DNA from: Aquamicrobium sp.
GTDB taxonomy: Bacteria; Pseudomonadota; Alphaproteobacteria; Rhizobiales; Rhizobiaceae
Assembly: GCA_014860725.1 (NCBI GenBank)
Contig: JACZJD010000779.1
Span: 1-7,289, forward strand
DNA length: 7,289 bases
Direction: 5' to 3'
Positions 1-6,573 of the stretch are shown here, in pieces. Position 1 is the stretch's first letter, and the number at the start of each line of letters is the position of its first letter. The position numbers and the translations under genes are program-made. Below the pieces are notes generated by a model. That model saw only the letters and a program-made list of their open reading frames with translations, did no database searches and was not told where the DNA came from.

Positions 1-963
1 GAAGTAGTCCCACTCCTGCGCGTGCGGATAGGGCGTGTCCCAGCCCGTGACGCGGATCACCGGCGCTTCGAGGTGGTAGAAGCAGTGCTCCTGCACCAGT
101 GCGGCCAGCTCGGCGCCGAAGCCGGAGGTCAGCGTCGCCTCGTGCACGACCACGCAGCGGCCGGTCTTCTTCACCGAGGCGACGATGGTGTTGAGGTCGA
201 GCGGCAGCAGCGTCCTCAGGTCGATGACCTCGGCGTCGATGCCGGTGTCCTCGGCCGCGGCCTTGGCGACATAGACCATGGTGCCGTAGGCGAGCACGGT
301 GACGGCCTTGCCCTGCCGCCGCACCTCGGCCTTGCCGAGCGGCACGGTGTAGTGGCCCTCCGGCGTCTCCGACATCGGATGCTTCGACCACGCCGTCACC
401 GGCCGGTCGTGATGGCCGTCGAACGGGCCGTTATAGAGCCGCTTCGGCTCGAGGAAGATCACCGGGTCGGGGTCCTCGATCGCCGAGATCAGCAGGCCCT
501 TGGCGTCGTAGGGGCTGGACGGCACCACCACCTTGAGGCCGGACACGTGGGTGAACAGCGCCTCCGGGCTCTGGCTGTGGGTCTGGCCGCCGAAGATGCC
601 GCCGCCGGTCGGCATGCGGATGACGATCGGGCAGGTGAACTGGCCGTTGGAGCGGTAGCGCAGCCGCGCCGCCTCCGACACGATCTGGTCGTAAGCCGGA
701 TAGACATAGTCGGCGAACTGCACCTCGACGCAGGGGCGAAGGCCGTAGGCGGCCATGCCGATGGCCGTGCCGACGATGCCGAGCTCCGAGATCGGCGCGT
801 CGAAGCAGCGGCTCTTGCCGTACTTCTGCTGCAGGCCGGCGGTGCAGCGGAAGACGCCGCCGAAATAGCCGACATCCTCGCCGAAGACGACGACGTTGTC
901 GTCGCGCCCCATCGACACGTCGATGGCCGAGCGGATCGCCTCGATCATGGTCATGCGCGGCAT
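1..963 (-). CDS. bkdA2: Branched-chain 2-oxoacid dehydrogenase E1 component, beta subunit (3' end cut by window)
   Basis: With the alpha subunit this forms the thiamine-diphosphate-dependent E1 decarboxylase of the cytoplasmic branched-chain 2-oxoacid dehydrogenase complex. E1 decarboxylates 2-oxoisovalerate, 2-oxoisocaproate and 2-oxo-3-methylvalerate and passes the acyl group to lipoyl-E2. Reading back from ATG at 963 gives 321 open codons reaching base 1 with no stop. Family hallmarks in order are MTMIEAIRSAIDV (4-16), VVFGEDVGYFGGVF (25-38), FDAPISE with the conserved Glu60 expected to contact the cofactor pyrimidine, PTGGGIFGGQTHSQSPE (118-133), the C-terminal transketolase domain with IDLRTLLPLD (247-256) and HEATLTSGFGAEL (274-286), and GWDTPYPHAQEWDYF at the edge. 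Family members are about 340 residues, so some 15-20 are missing. The start lies 3 bases after the bkdA1 stop, with a G-rich ribosome-binding stretch inside the bkdA1 tail; Met4 is a less likely alternative start. E2 and E3 genes would be expected just outside the window. Confidence 0.96.
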   Translation of the reverse strand, partial: MPRMTMIEAIRSAIDVSMGRDDNVVVFGEDVGYFGGVFRCTAGLQQKYGKSRCFDAPISELGIVGTAIGMAAYGLRPCVEVQFADYVYPAYDQIVSEAARLRYRSNGQFTCPIVIRMPTGGGIFGGQTHSQSPEALFTHVSGLKVVVPSSPYDAKGLLISAIEDPDPVIFLEPKRLYNGPFDGHHDRPVTAWSKHPMSETPEGHYTVPLGKAEVRRQGKAVTVLAYGTMVYVAKAAAEDTGIDAEVIDLRTLLPLDLNTIVASVKKTGRCVVVHEATLTSGFGAELAALVQEHCFYHLEAPVIRVTGWDTPYPHAQEWDYF

Positions 964-966
964 GGC

Positions 967-2259
<1,293 letters not shown>

Positions 2260-2354
2260 CGGGGGGACCAGCGGCCGGACGCGTCGCGAAAGGCGGCCGC
2301 GGGCGCGCCTTTGCTGTCATCTTGCGTTTCGTTGCTTGGGCCGTCGCCGCCGAT

Positions 2355-2381
2355 TTCCGATTGTTGCCGGCAATGCCGGAA
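2355..2381. promoter_or_regulatory. Nested dyad upstream of bkdA1
   Basis: The perfect 10-bp palindrome TTGCCGGCAA (2364-2373) is flanked almost symmetrically by TTCCG (2355-2359) and CGGAA (2377-2381). It is a candidate operator for a dimeric regulator. In GC-rich genomes short GC palindromes are frequent by chance, so support is weak. Confidence 0.25.
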
Positions 2382-2410
2382 CCGCGAACGGATCATGCCG
2401 CCGCGCGCCG

Positions 2411-2434
2411 GCAAAAAATTTTCGGGAAATTTGC
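2411..2434. promoter_or_regulatory. AT-rich imperfect palindrome in the ilvD-bkdA1 gap
   Basis: A 24-bp AT-rich island begins GCAAA and ends TTTGC, with an inner TTT/AAA match around a CGGG centre; the left side contains A6T4. It stands out against very GC-rich surroundings. Lrp/BkdR-type regulators favour AT-rich dyads, so this is a possible binding site for control of bkd, but no regulator gene is present to support it. Confidence 0.3.
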
Positions 2435-2459
2435 GCGGGAGGTCGATCCATCCCTTTGC

Positions 2460-2483
2460 TTTTCCGCAGTTCCGGGCGGAAAA
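2460..2483. terminator. Hairpin just downstream of ilvD
   Basis: TTTTCCGC (2460-2467) and GCGGAAAA (2476-2483) form a perfect 8-bp stem around an 8-base loop, 27 bases past the ilvD stop in the direction of transcription. No U-tract follows on either strand, so it is not a standard intrinsic terminator. It may slow transcription, protect the ilvD 3' end, or be a protein-binding site. Confidence 0.3.
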
Positions 2484-2509
2484 TCGCTTCGCACTTTTCC
2501 TGAACTGCT

Positions 2510-4183
2510 CTAGCCGGTCAGCGCGCCTTCGTTGGCGGGGCGGGCGAGGGCGGAGAACTTGGCAAGTACGCCGCGCCTGTAGCGCGGCTCCGGCTGCTTC
2601 CAGGCGGCGCGGCGGCGGGCGAGCTCGGCCTCGTCCACCTCGAGCTGGAGAAGCAGCCTGTGGGCGTCGATGGTGATGGTGTCACCTTCCTCGACCAGCG
2701 CGATCAAGCCGCCGACATAGGCCTCGGGCGCGACATGGCCGACCACCAGCCCCCACGTGCCGCCGGAAAACCGGCCGTCGGTGATCAGCCCGACGCTTTC
2801 GCCGAGGCCCCGGCCGATGATGGCGGAGGTGGGCGCCAGCATCTCCGGCATGCCCGGCCCGCCCTTGGGGCCGAGATAGCGCAGCACCACCACGTCGCCC
2901 GGCCGGATGCGGTCGGAAAGGATGGCGTCCATGGCCGACTGCTCGTCGTCGAAGACGCGGGCGGGGCCGGAAATCTGCGGGCTCTTCAGCCCGGTGATCT
3001 TGGCGACGGCGCCGTCCTCGGCGAGGTTGCCCTTGAGGATCGCAAGGTGCCCCTCGCGATAGAGCGCCCTGTCCATCGGCATGATGACGTCCTGATCGGC
3101 GCGCGGCGCGTCCGGCACGTGCGCCAGCTCCTCGGCGAGCGTGCGGCCGGTGATCGTCAGGCAGTCGCCGTGGATCAGCCCGGCCCCGAGCAGGATCTTC
3201 AGCACCTGCGGCACGCCGCCGGCCGCATGCAGGTCAACCGCCATATACTTGCCGGACGGCTTCAGGTCGCACAGCACCGGCACCTTGCGGCGCACGCGCT
3301 CGAAATCGTCGAGCGTCCACTCGATCTCGGCGGCGTTGGCGATGGCGAGGTAGTGCAGCACGGCATTGGTCGAGCCGCCCAGCGCCATGATGAGCGCCAC
3401 GGCGTTCTCGATCGACCGGCGGGTGATGATGTCGCGCGGGGTGATGTTCCTCTTCACCGCCTCGACCAGCACACGGCCGGATTCGGCGGCGCTGTCGATC
3501 TTCTCCCGGTCGGGACTGGCCATCGTCGAGGAATAGAGCAGCGACATGCCGAGCGCCTCGAAGGACGAGCTCATGGTGTTGGCGGTATACATGCCGCCGC
3601 ACGAGCCGGTGGTGGGGCAGGCATTGCGCTCGATGCCCTCGAAATCCTCCTCGCTCATCTCGCCGGCCATGAAGGCGCCGACCGCCTCGAAGGCCGAGAC
3701 GATGGACAGGTCCTGATCCTTCCAGCGGCCGGGCCGGATGGTGCCGCCATAGACGTAGATCGCGGGCGCGTTGGCGCGCAGGATGCCGATCATGCCGCCC
3801 GGCATGTTCTTGTCGCAGCCGCCCAGCACCAGCACCCCGTCCATCCACTGGCCCTGCACCGAGGTCTCGACGCAGTCGGCGATGACCTCGCGTGAGACGA
3901 GCGAGTATTTCATACCCTCGGTGCCCATCGACATGCCGTCGGAGATGGTCGGCGTGCCGAACATCTGCGGGTTGGCGCCCGCTTCCCTGATCGCGGCTGC
4001 GGCGGCATCGGCCAAGGGCTGCAGGCCGGCATTGCACGGGGTGATGGTGGAATGGCCGTTGGCGATGCCGATCATCGGCTTGTCGAAATCGGCCTTCTCG
4101 TAGCCGAGCGCGTAATACATGGCCCGGTTCGGCGAGCGGGCGACGCCCTGCGTGATGTGCTTCGAGCGTTCGTTGAAGGGCAT
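2510..4183 (-). CDS. ilvD: Dihydroxy-acid dehydratase
   Basis: This enzyme dehydrates 2,3-dihydroxyisovalerate and 2,3-dihydroxy-3-methylvalerate to the 2-oxoacid precursors of valine, leucine and isoleucine, and also feeds pantothenate synthesis. The 557-residue protein has the full IlvD/Edd signature: TPCNAGL with Cys50, SDGMSMG with Asp82, GGCDKNMPG with Cys123, Asp124 and Lys125, [16 protein letters not shown] with Cys195, MPEML with Glu447, and [10 protein letters not shown] with Ser473, the position of the catalytic base. Three cysteines at about 50/123/195 are the iron-sulfur ligands. Length and the TPCN motif place it with the shorter DHAD branch rather than the ~616-residue E. coli type; some shorter-branch members are reported to carry [2Fe-2S], but cluster type cannot be told from sequence. 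ATG at 4183 is preceded by GAGGA at suitable spacing and by a good promoter. The sugar-acid dehydratase branch of the family is less likely given the very typical DHAD N-terminal half. Confidence 0.96.
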   Translation of the reverse strand: MPFNERSKHITQGVARSPNRAMYYALGYEKADFDKPMIGIANGHSTITPCNAGLQPLADAAAAAIREAGANPQMFGTPTISDGMSMGTEGMKYSLVSREVIADCVETSVQGQWMDGVLVLGGCDKNMPGGMIGILRANAPAIYVYGGTIRPGRWKDQDLSIVSAFEAVGAFMAGEMSEEDFEGIERNACPTTGSCGGMYTANTMSSSFEALGMSLLYSSTMASPDREKIDSAAESGRVLVEAVKRNITPRDIITRRSIENAVALIMALGGSTNAVLHYLAIANAAEIEWTLDDFERVRRKVPVLCDLKPSGKYMAVDLHAAGGVPQVLKILLGAGLIHGDCLTITGRTLAEELAHVPDAPRADQDVIMPMDRALYREGHLAILKGNLAEDGAVAKITGLKSPQISGPARVFDDEQSAMDAILSDRIRPGDVVVLRYLGPKGGPGMPEMLAPTSAIIGRGLGESVGLITDGRFSGGTWGLVVGHVAPEAYVGGLIALVEEGDTITIDAHRLLLQLEVDEAELARRRAAWKQPEPRYRRGVLAKFSALARPANEGALTG

Positions 4184-4215
4184 GGCAGGGGTCCTCGTTC
4201 GGTCGGCCGGCGGCC

Positions 4216-4245
4216 ATCATAGGTGCGGCAGGCGCCCGCGCGCAA
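4216..4245 (-). promoter_or_regulatory. Probable sigma-70-type promoter of ilvD
   Basis: On the minus strand, TTGCGC (4240-4245) is followed after 18 bases by TATGAT (4216-4221; 5 of 6 to TATAAT), 32 bases before the ilvD ATG. The resulting leader would be about 25 bases. That leaves no room for a leader-peptide attenuator, so any control by branched-chain amino acids would have to act on initiation. Confidence 0.5.
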
Positions 4246-4285
4246 CCGAGGCGCGCTGAATTGCGGCGGATAATAGAAATATTGA

Positions 4286-4295
4286 AGATATATCT
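4286..4295. repeat. AT-rich palindrome between the small gene and ilvD
   Basis: The perfect palindrome AGATATATCT sits in an AT-rich island (about 4270-4303), itself framed by TTGAA (4283-4287) and TTCAA (4298-4302). It lies upstream of the ilvD -35 box and could be an operator or an UP-like element. No regulator can be named. Confidence 0.25.
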
Positions 4296-4303
4296 ATTTC
4301 AAA

Positions 4304-4315
4304 CGGCTTCCGCCG
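4304..4315 (-). terminator. Weak hairpin directly after the 62-residue gene
   Basis: On the minus strand CGGC-GGAA-GCCG forms a 4-bp stem with a GNRA-type tetraloop, 3 bases after the stop codon and followed by TTTGAAAT. The stem is short and the U-run only three bases, so this is at best a weak terminator. Confidence 0.22.
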
Positions 4316-4318
4316 ACG

Positions 4319-4507
4319 TCACCGTACGGCGACTTGAGGGCGCGGCCGCAACGGGCCTCGGCCGACCCATGCCGGCGGATCGCTGGCTGGAAATGACTCC
4401 CAGGAGGCTTCGGTGACTTCGTCCCAAGCGAGATCGTCGGGGCTCGCCGCCGGCACGGTTGGAGCCGGCGTGGGGCGTGTGTCGCGGATCGGGCGTTTGC
4501 GGATCAT
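4319..4507 (-). CDS. Small conserved protein with ESFPASDPP motif, function unknown
   Basis: This is a 62-residue protein. The N-terminal third is basic (MIRKRPIRDTRP), the middle is Ala/Pro-rich, and residues 29-47 read WDEVTEASWESFPASDPPA. The pattern 'D-x-[VI]-x-E-A-S-x-E-S-F-P-A-S-D-P-P-[AS]-W' is one I recognise from many short uncharacterised alphaproteobacterial proteins. That conserved core is the main reason to call this frame real and to reject the longer frame overlapping it. ATG at 4507 has AAGG about 8 bases upstream. A TTG at 4528 is in frame but has poorer context. There is no signal peptide, membrane segment or cysteine. The protein is probably largely disordered. It has its own promoter and faces away from the zinc-efflux operon. 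No function can be assigned. Confidence 0.75.
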   Translation of the reverse strand: MIRKRPIRDTRPTPAPTVPAASPDDLAWDEVTEASWESFPASDPPAWVGRGPLRPRPQVAVR

Positions 4508-4547
4508 GCTTGCCGCCTTTCGGGTCAAAAAGATATATTAAAAATGT

Positions 4548-4576
4548 ATCATAATACGAATGCGCAACAACCGCAA
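4548..4576 (-). promoter_or_regulatory. Probable promoter of the 62-residue gene
   Basis: On the minus strand, TTGCGG (4571-4576) is followed after 17 bases by TATGAT (4548-4553; 5 of 6 to consensus), 40 bases before the ATG. The -10 lies inside an imperfect 12-bp palindrome GTATCATAATAC (4546-4557), a possible operator. It is 130 bp away from the SmtB-type operator and does not resemble it. Confidence 0.42.
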
Positions 4577-4705
4577 TGACCCGGTGCGCCGCGGCGGGGG
4601 TCGGACGGTGAGCGGAGGGGGCCGCAGGAGCGCGTGGCGAGCGGGCGATTGGCGGGCCCGCCCGCGACATTTCGTTCCCCCTGTCCATCGGCGCGTCCTG
4701 CACGG

Positions 4706-4734
4706 TTGACTGATAACATATGAACATATATTCA
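4706..4734 (+). promoter_or_regulatory. Promoter of the zinc-efflux operon
   Basis: TTGACT (4706-4711; 5 of 6 to consensus) is followed by a 17-base spacer and TATTCA (4729-4734). Transcription would start near 4741, leaving a 5' leader of about 26 bases before the transporter ATG. The operator at 4715-4740 covers the spacer, the -10 box and the start site, so a bound repressor would block RNA polymerase. Confidence 0.6.
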
Positions 4735-4740
4735 GATGTT
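4715..4740. promoter_or_regulatory. 12-2-12 inverted-repeat operator for an ArsR/SmtB repressor
   Basis: The left half AACATATGAACA (4715-4726) and right half TATTCAGATGTT (4729-4740) are inverted repeats matching at 10 of 12 positions, separated by TA. The inner TGAA-N6-TTCA core and 12-2-12 geometry are those known for SmtB/ZiaR/CzrA-type zinc repressors. It overlaps the promoter of an operon that encodes such a repressor, so autorepression relieved by zinc is the natural reading. The half-sites and geometry are seen directly; the identity of the bound protein is inferred. Confidence 0.78.
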
Positions 4741-4766
4741 GTCATTCATACCGTTGCGAGCCTGTC

Positions 4767-5783
4767 ATGTCTCATGCCCACGACGTCCATCACGATCACG
4801 ATCACTCCCATGCGCCCGCCGTGACCGGCGACAACGAGCGCAAGGTGCTGGTCGCGTTCTTCGTCATCTTCTCGTTCATGATCGTCGAGGCGGTAGGCAG
4901 CATCCTGTCGGGCTCGCTCGCGCTTCTGGCCGATGCCGGCCACATGCTCACCGATGCGGCGGCGCTCGCGCTCGCCTATGCCGCGTTCCGCTTCGGGCGG
5001 CGCGCGGCCGATGCCCGGCGCACCTTCGGCTACGCCCGCTTCGAGGTGGTCGCCGGCTTCATCAACGCGGTGACGCTGTTCGCCATCGTCGTCTGGATCG
5101 TCTACGAGGCGGTCCAGCGCTTCCTGCGGCCGATCGAGATCCTGTCGGGACCGATGCTCGCGGTGGCGGTCGTCGGCCTTCTGGTCAACGTCTTCGTGCT
5201 GTGGTTCCTGACGCGCGGCGACACCGAGCACGTCAACATCAAGGGCGCGGCGCTGCATGTGCTGGGCGACCTCCTCGGCTCGGTCGGCGCCATCGCCGCC
5301 GCGCTGGTCATCCGCTTCACCGGCTGGACGCCGATCGACCCCATCCTGTCGGTGCTGGTCTCCGTGCTGATCCTGCGCAGCGCCTGGAAGCTCCTGGCGC
5401 GTTCGCTGCACATCCTGCTCGAAGGCGCGCCGGACAACGCCACCCCGGACGCCATCGCCCGGCATCTGGTCGAGAACGTCGAGGGCGTCGCCGCGGTGAG
5501 CCACGTCCATGTCTGGCTCATCACCTCCGGCCGCGCGCTCGCCACGCTGCACGTCCGGCCGGTGGCGGGCGCCGATCCGCGCGCCGTGGTGCAGGCGGTC
5601 GAGCGCGAGCTGATGGCGCGCTTCGAGATCGGCCACGCCACGGTCGCCATCGACTGGGCGGAGGAGGCGGGCGGCGCGTGCAGCCTGTCGCAACAGGCCG
5701 GCGGCGACGGCCATCGGCACGATCACGACCATGGGCACGACCACGATCATGGCCATGCCGCGGCAGGGAAGGAGGCGCGGTGA
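4767..5783 (+). CDS. czcD: Cation diffusion facilitator, Zn2+ efflux transporter (CzcD/ZitB type)
   Basis: This inner-membrane cation/proton antiporter of 338 residues exports zinc, possibly also cobalt or cadmium. Six membrane helices can be read at about 27-47, 51-72, 92-114, 127-149, 161-183 and 187-206, followed by a cytoplasmic domain (about 210-297). The transport site has the zinc-type 2 His + 2 Asp set: HMLTD in helix 2 (His59, Asp63) and HVLGD in helix 5 (His164, Asp168). The C-terminal domain carries SHVHVW (245-250). Both ends are His-rich: seven His within residues 3-15, and eight alternating His at 316-330, whereas the loop between helices 4 and 5 that is often His-rich in relatives is not. 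ATG at 4767 has only a weak ribosome-binding site (GCGAG). The TGA stop overlaps the next ATG by one base. CzcD versus ZitB naming cannot be settled here. Confidence 0.93.
   Translation: MSHAHDVHHDHDHSHAPAVTGDNERKVLVAFFVIFSFMIVEAVGSILSGSLALLADAGHMLTDAAALALAYAAFRFGRRAADARRTFGYARFEVVAGFINAVTLFAIVVWIVYEAVQRFLRPIEILSGPMLAVAVVGLLVNVFVLWFLTRGDTEHVNIKGAALHVLGDLLGSVGAIAAALVIRFTGWTPIDPILSVLVSVLILRSAWKLLARSLHILLEGAPDNATPDAIARHLVENVEGVAAVSHVHVWLITSGRALATLHVRPVAGADPRAVVQAVERELMARFEIGHATVAIDWAEEAGGACSLSQQAGGDGHRHDHDHGHDHDHGHAAAGKEAR
5718..5753 (+). repeat. Tandem 18-bp repeat coding the His-rich tail
   Basis: Two adjacent 18-bp units each encode HDHDHG (residues 318-323 and 324-329 of the transporter). 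The copies differ only at third codon positions, consistent with an in-frame duplication that extended a metal-binding tail. The tail probably binds or buffers zinc near the transport entrance, which is an inference from its composition. Confidence 0.6.
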
Positions 5784-6094
5784 TGGCGGCGCCGGCGCTG
5801 ACGCCGCACGAGACGGCAATCCTCGCCGAGACGTTCCGCCTGCTCGGCGACCCGACGCGTCTCAGGATCCTGCTCTACTGCCTGTCCGGACCGCAGCCGG
5901 TCGGCAGCATCGCCGAGGGGCTCGACCTGTCGCCGTCGCTCGTCAGCCATCATCTTCGGCTGCTGCGCGGCGCGCGGCTGGTCAGGGGCGAGCGGCGGTC
6001 GAAGCAGGTGTTCTACGCCCTTGCCGACAGCCATGTCAGCGACATGCTGATGGACATGGCGGTCCACGTCGCCGAGGACCACGCCGACGACTGA
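5783..6094 (+). CDS. ArsR/SmtB-family zinc-responsive transcriptional repressor
   Basis: This 103-residue winged-helix DNA-binding protein probably represses its own operon and releases DNA when zinc binds. The motif LLGDPTRLRILLYCL (20-34) is the family signature. The helix-turn-helix is about 39-63 (SIAEGLDLSPSLVSHHLRLL) and the wing about 64-80 (VRGERRSKQVFYAL). The last helix has Asp82, His84, His95 and Glu98, that is D-x-H-x10-H-x-x-E, the alpha-5 zinc site of SmtB with the same residues in the same spacing. The alpha-3N cysteines used by CadC- and ArsR-type sensors are absent; the only Cys is Cys33. The ATG overlaps the transporter stop (TGATG) and has GGAGG 7 bases upstream, so the genes are translationally coupled. 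The operator at 4715-4740 is its likely target. Confidence 0.92.
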   Translation: MAAPALTPHETAILAETFRLLGDPTRLRILLYCLSGPQPVGSIAEGLDLSPSLVSHHLRLLRGARLVRGERRSKQVFYALADSHVSDMLMDMAVHVAEDHADD

Positions 6095-6128
6095 CGCCGG
6101 CCCTCCCGAAGCGCCGCGCAGCCGGCGC
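6095..6128 (+). terminator. GC-rich inverted repeats after the repressor gene
   Basis: Immediately after the stop, CGCCGGC (6095-6101) can pair with GCCGGCG (6121-6127). Alternatively GCGCCG (6111-6116) can pair with CGGCGC (6123-6128) around a 6-base loop. No U-tract follows, so intrinsic termination is doubtful. The position is right for an operon end. Confidence 0.28.
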
Positions 6129-6159
6129 GTCCGGCCAGCGGGTGAACGAAGCGTGGCGT

Positions 6160-6177
6160 GCGGGCTGCAAAACCCGC
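6160..6177 (+). terminator. Small hairpin downstream of the zinc operon
   Basis: GCGGG (6160-6164) pairs with CCCGC (6173-6177) around an 8-base loop, followed 9 bases later by the AT-rich dyad. It could be part of the operon's 3' end. There is no clear U-run. Confidence 0.25.
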
Positions 6178-6180
6178 CGA

Positions 6181-6205
6181 AGCCATTAATTCAAATTTAA
6201 AGGCT
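6181..6205. promoter_or_regulatory. AT-rich 25-bp imperfect palindrome
   Basis: The arms are AGCC (6181-6184) / GGCT (6202-6205) and TTAA (6186-6189) / TTAA (6197-6200) around a CAA centre, with 9 of 11 inner-to-outer positions complementary. It is the only markedly AT-rich spot in this intergenic region. It may be an operator for the downstream repeat gene or an RNA hairpin. Confidence 0.3.
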
Positions 6206-6250
6206 GTGGCATAGATTTGGTCTTGGTTGCGGGCATTCTACGAAAGGACA

Positions 6251-6287
6251 CGCTTCCCGGTACTCCGGCCGACACATCGGCGAAGCG
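6251..6287 (+). other. Nested hairpin in the leader region of the repeat gene
   Basis: An outer stem CGCTTC (6251-6256) / GAAGCG (6282-6287) encloses an inner stem GCCGA (6268-6272) / TCGGC (6277-6281) with a CACA loop. The two stems are contiguous on the 3' side and separated by 11 bases on the 5' side. If transcribed it would give a bent, two-part hairpin. No known riboswitch or RNA family is recognised. Confidence 0.3.
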
Positions 6288-6573
6288 CGTTGTCAGTCAA
6301 GAACGTTCAAGACCATGGCGTAGGGATCGGGGTCGCATCGCGGGTCCGACAGCATGATGCACTTCCTATGCGCTGGATCGTTCGAGCCATGTTCCGTGTG
6401 ACATCGTTTTCGTCCGGGTGGTCGTCGCCTGTTCTGGTCGCCGACTGACGGGCAACTCTGCCGGCAGGCGCAGAAATGCGGCGGGTCGCTGCGATGGAGG
6501 CTGGGGTTAGCCTTCGCGCGCGGTCGACGGCGGGGATGTTGCGTTTGTGCCAGTAGCTCCAGGGGGCGCGTTC

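Larger units (their letters stand above)
6095..6573. other. 479-bp intergenic region with several inverted repeats, no convincing gene
   Basis: This stretch separates the zinc operon from the octapeptide-repeat gene. Base use is more even and third-position G/C bias is lost compared with flanking genes, and the open frames have no start context or recognisable motif. It contains hairpins (6095-6128, 6160-6177, 6251-6287), an AT-rich 25-bp dyad (6181-6205), a 10-bp-spaced direct repeat TCAAGA (6297-6302 and 6307-6312) and a 10-bp palindrome (6458-6467). I could not identify a clear sigma-70 promoter for the downstream gene. A long structured leader or an alternative sigma factor are both possible. 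Confidence 0.55.

Noticed and set aside
2660..3895. Plus-strand open frame of 411 codons
   Set aside because: Antisense shadow of ilvD, whose catalytic motifs are intact on the other strand.
4299..4745. 148-residue minus-strand frame
   Set aside because: It overlaps the 62-residue gene in another frame, lacks the conserved ESFPASDPP core and would run through the operator and both promoters.
4746..5819. 357-residue minus-strand frame over the transporter
   Set aside because: Antisense shadow. The plus-strand frame has six membrane helices and the His/Asp metal site.
6293..6415. Minus-strand frame ending DPYAMVLNVLD before a stop at 6295-6293
   Set aside because: It looks somewhat protein-like but has no start context and matches no family I recognise. 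It could be a gene remnant; a translated search with this segment would decide.
6227..6448. 73-residue plus-strand frame in the intergenic region
   Set aside because: TTG start without a ribosome-binding site, mixed codon use and no family motif.
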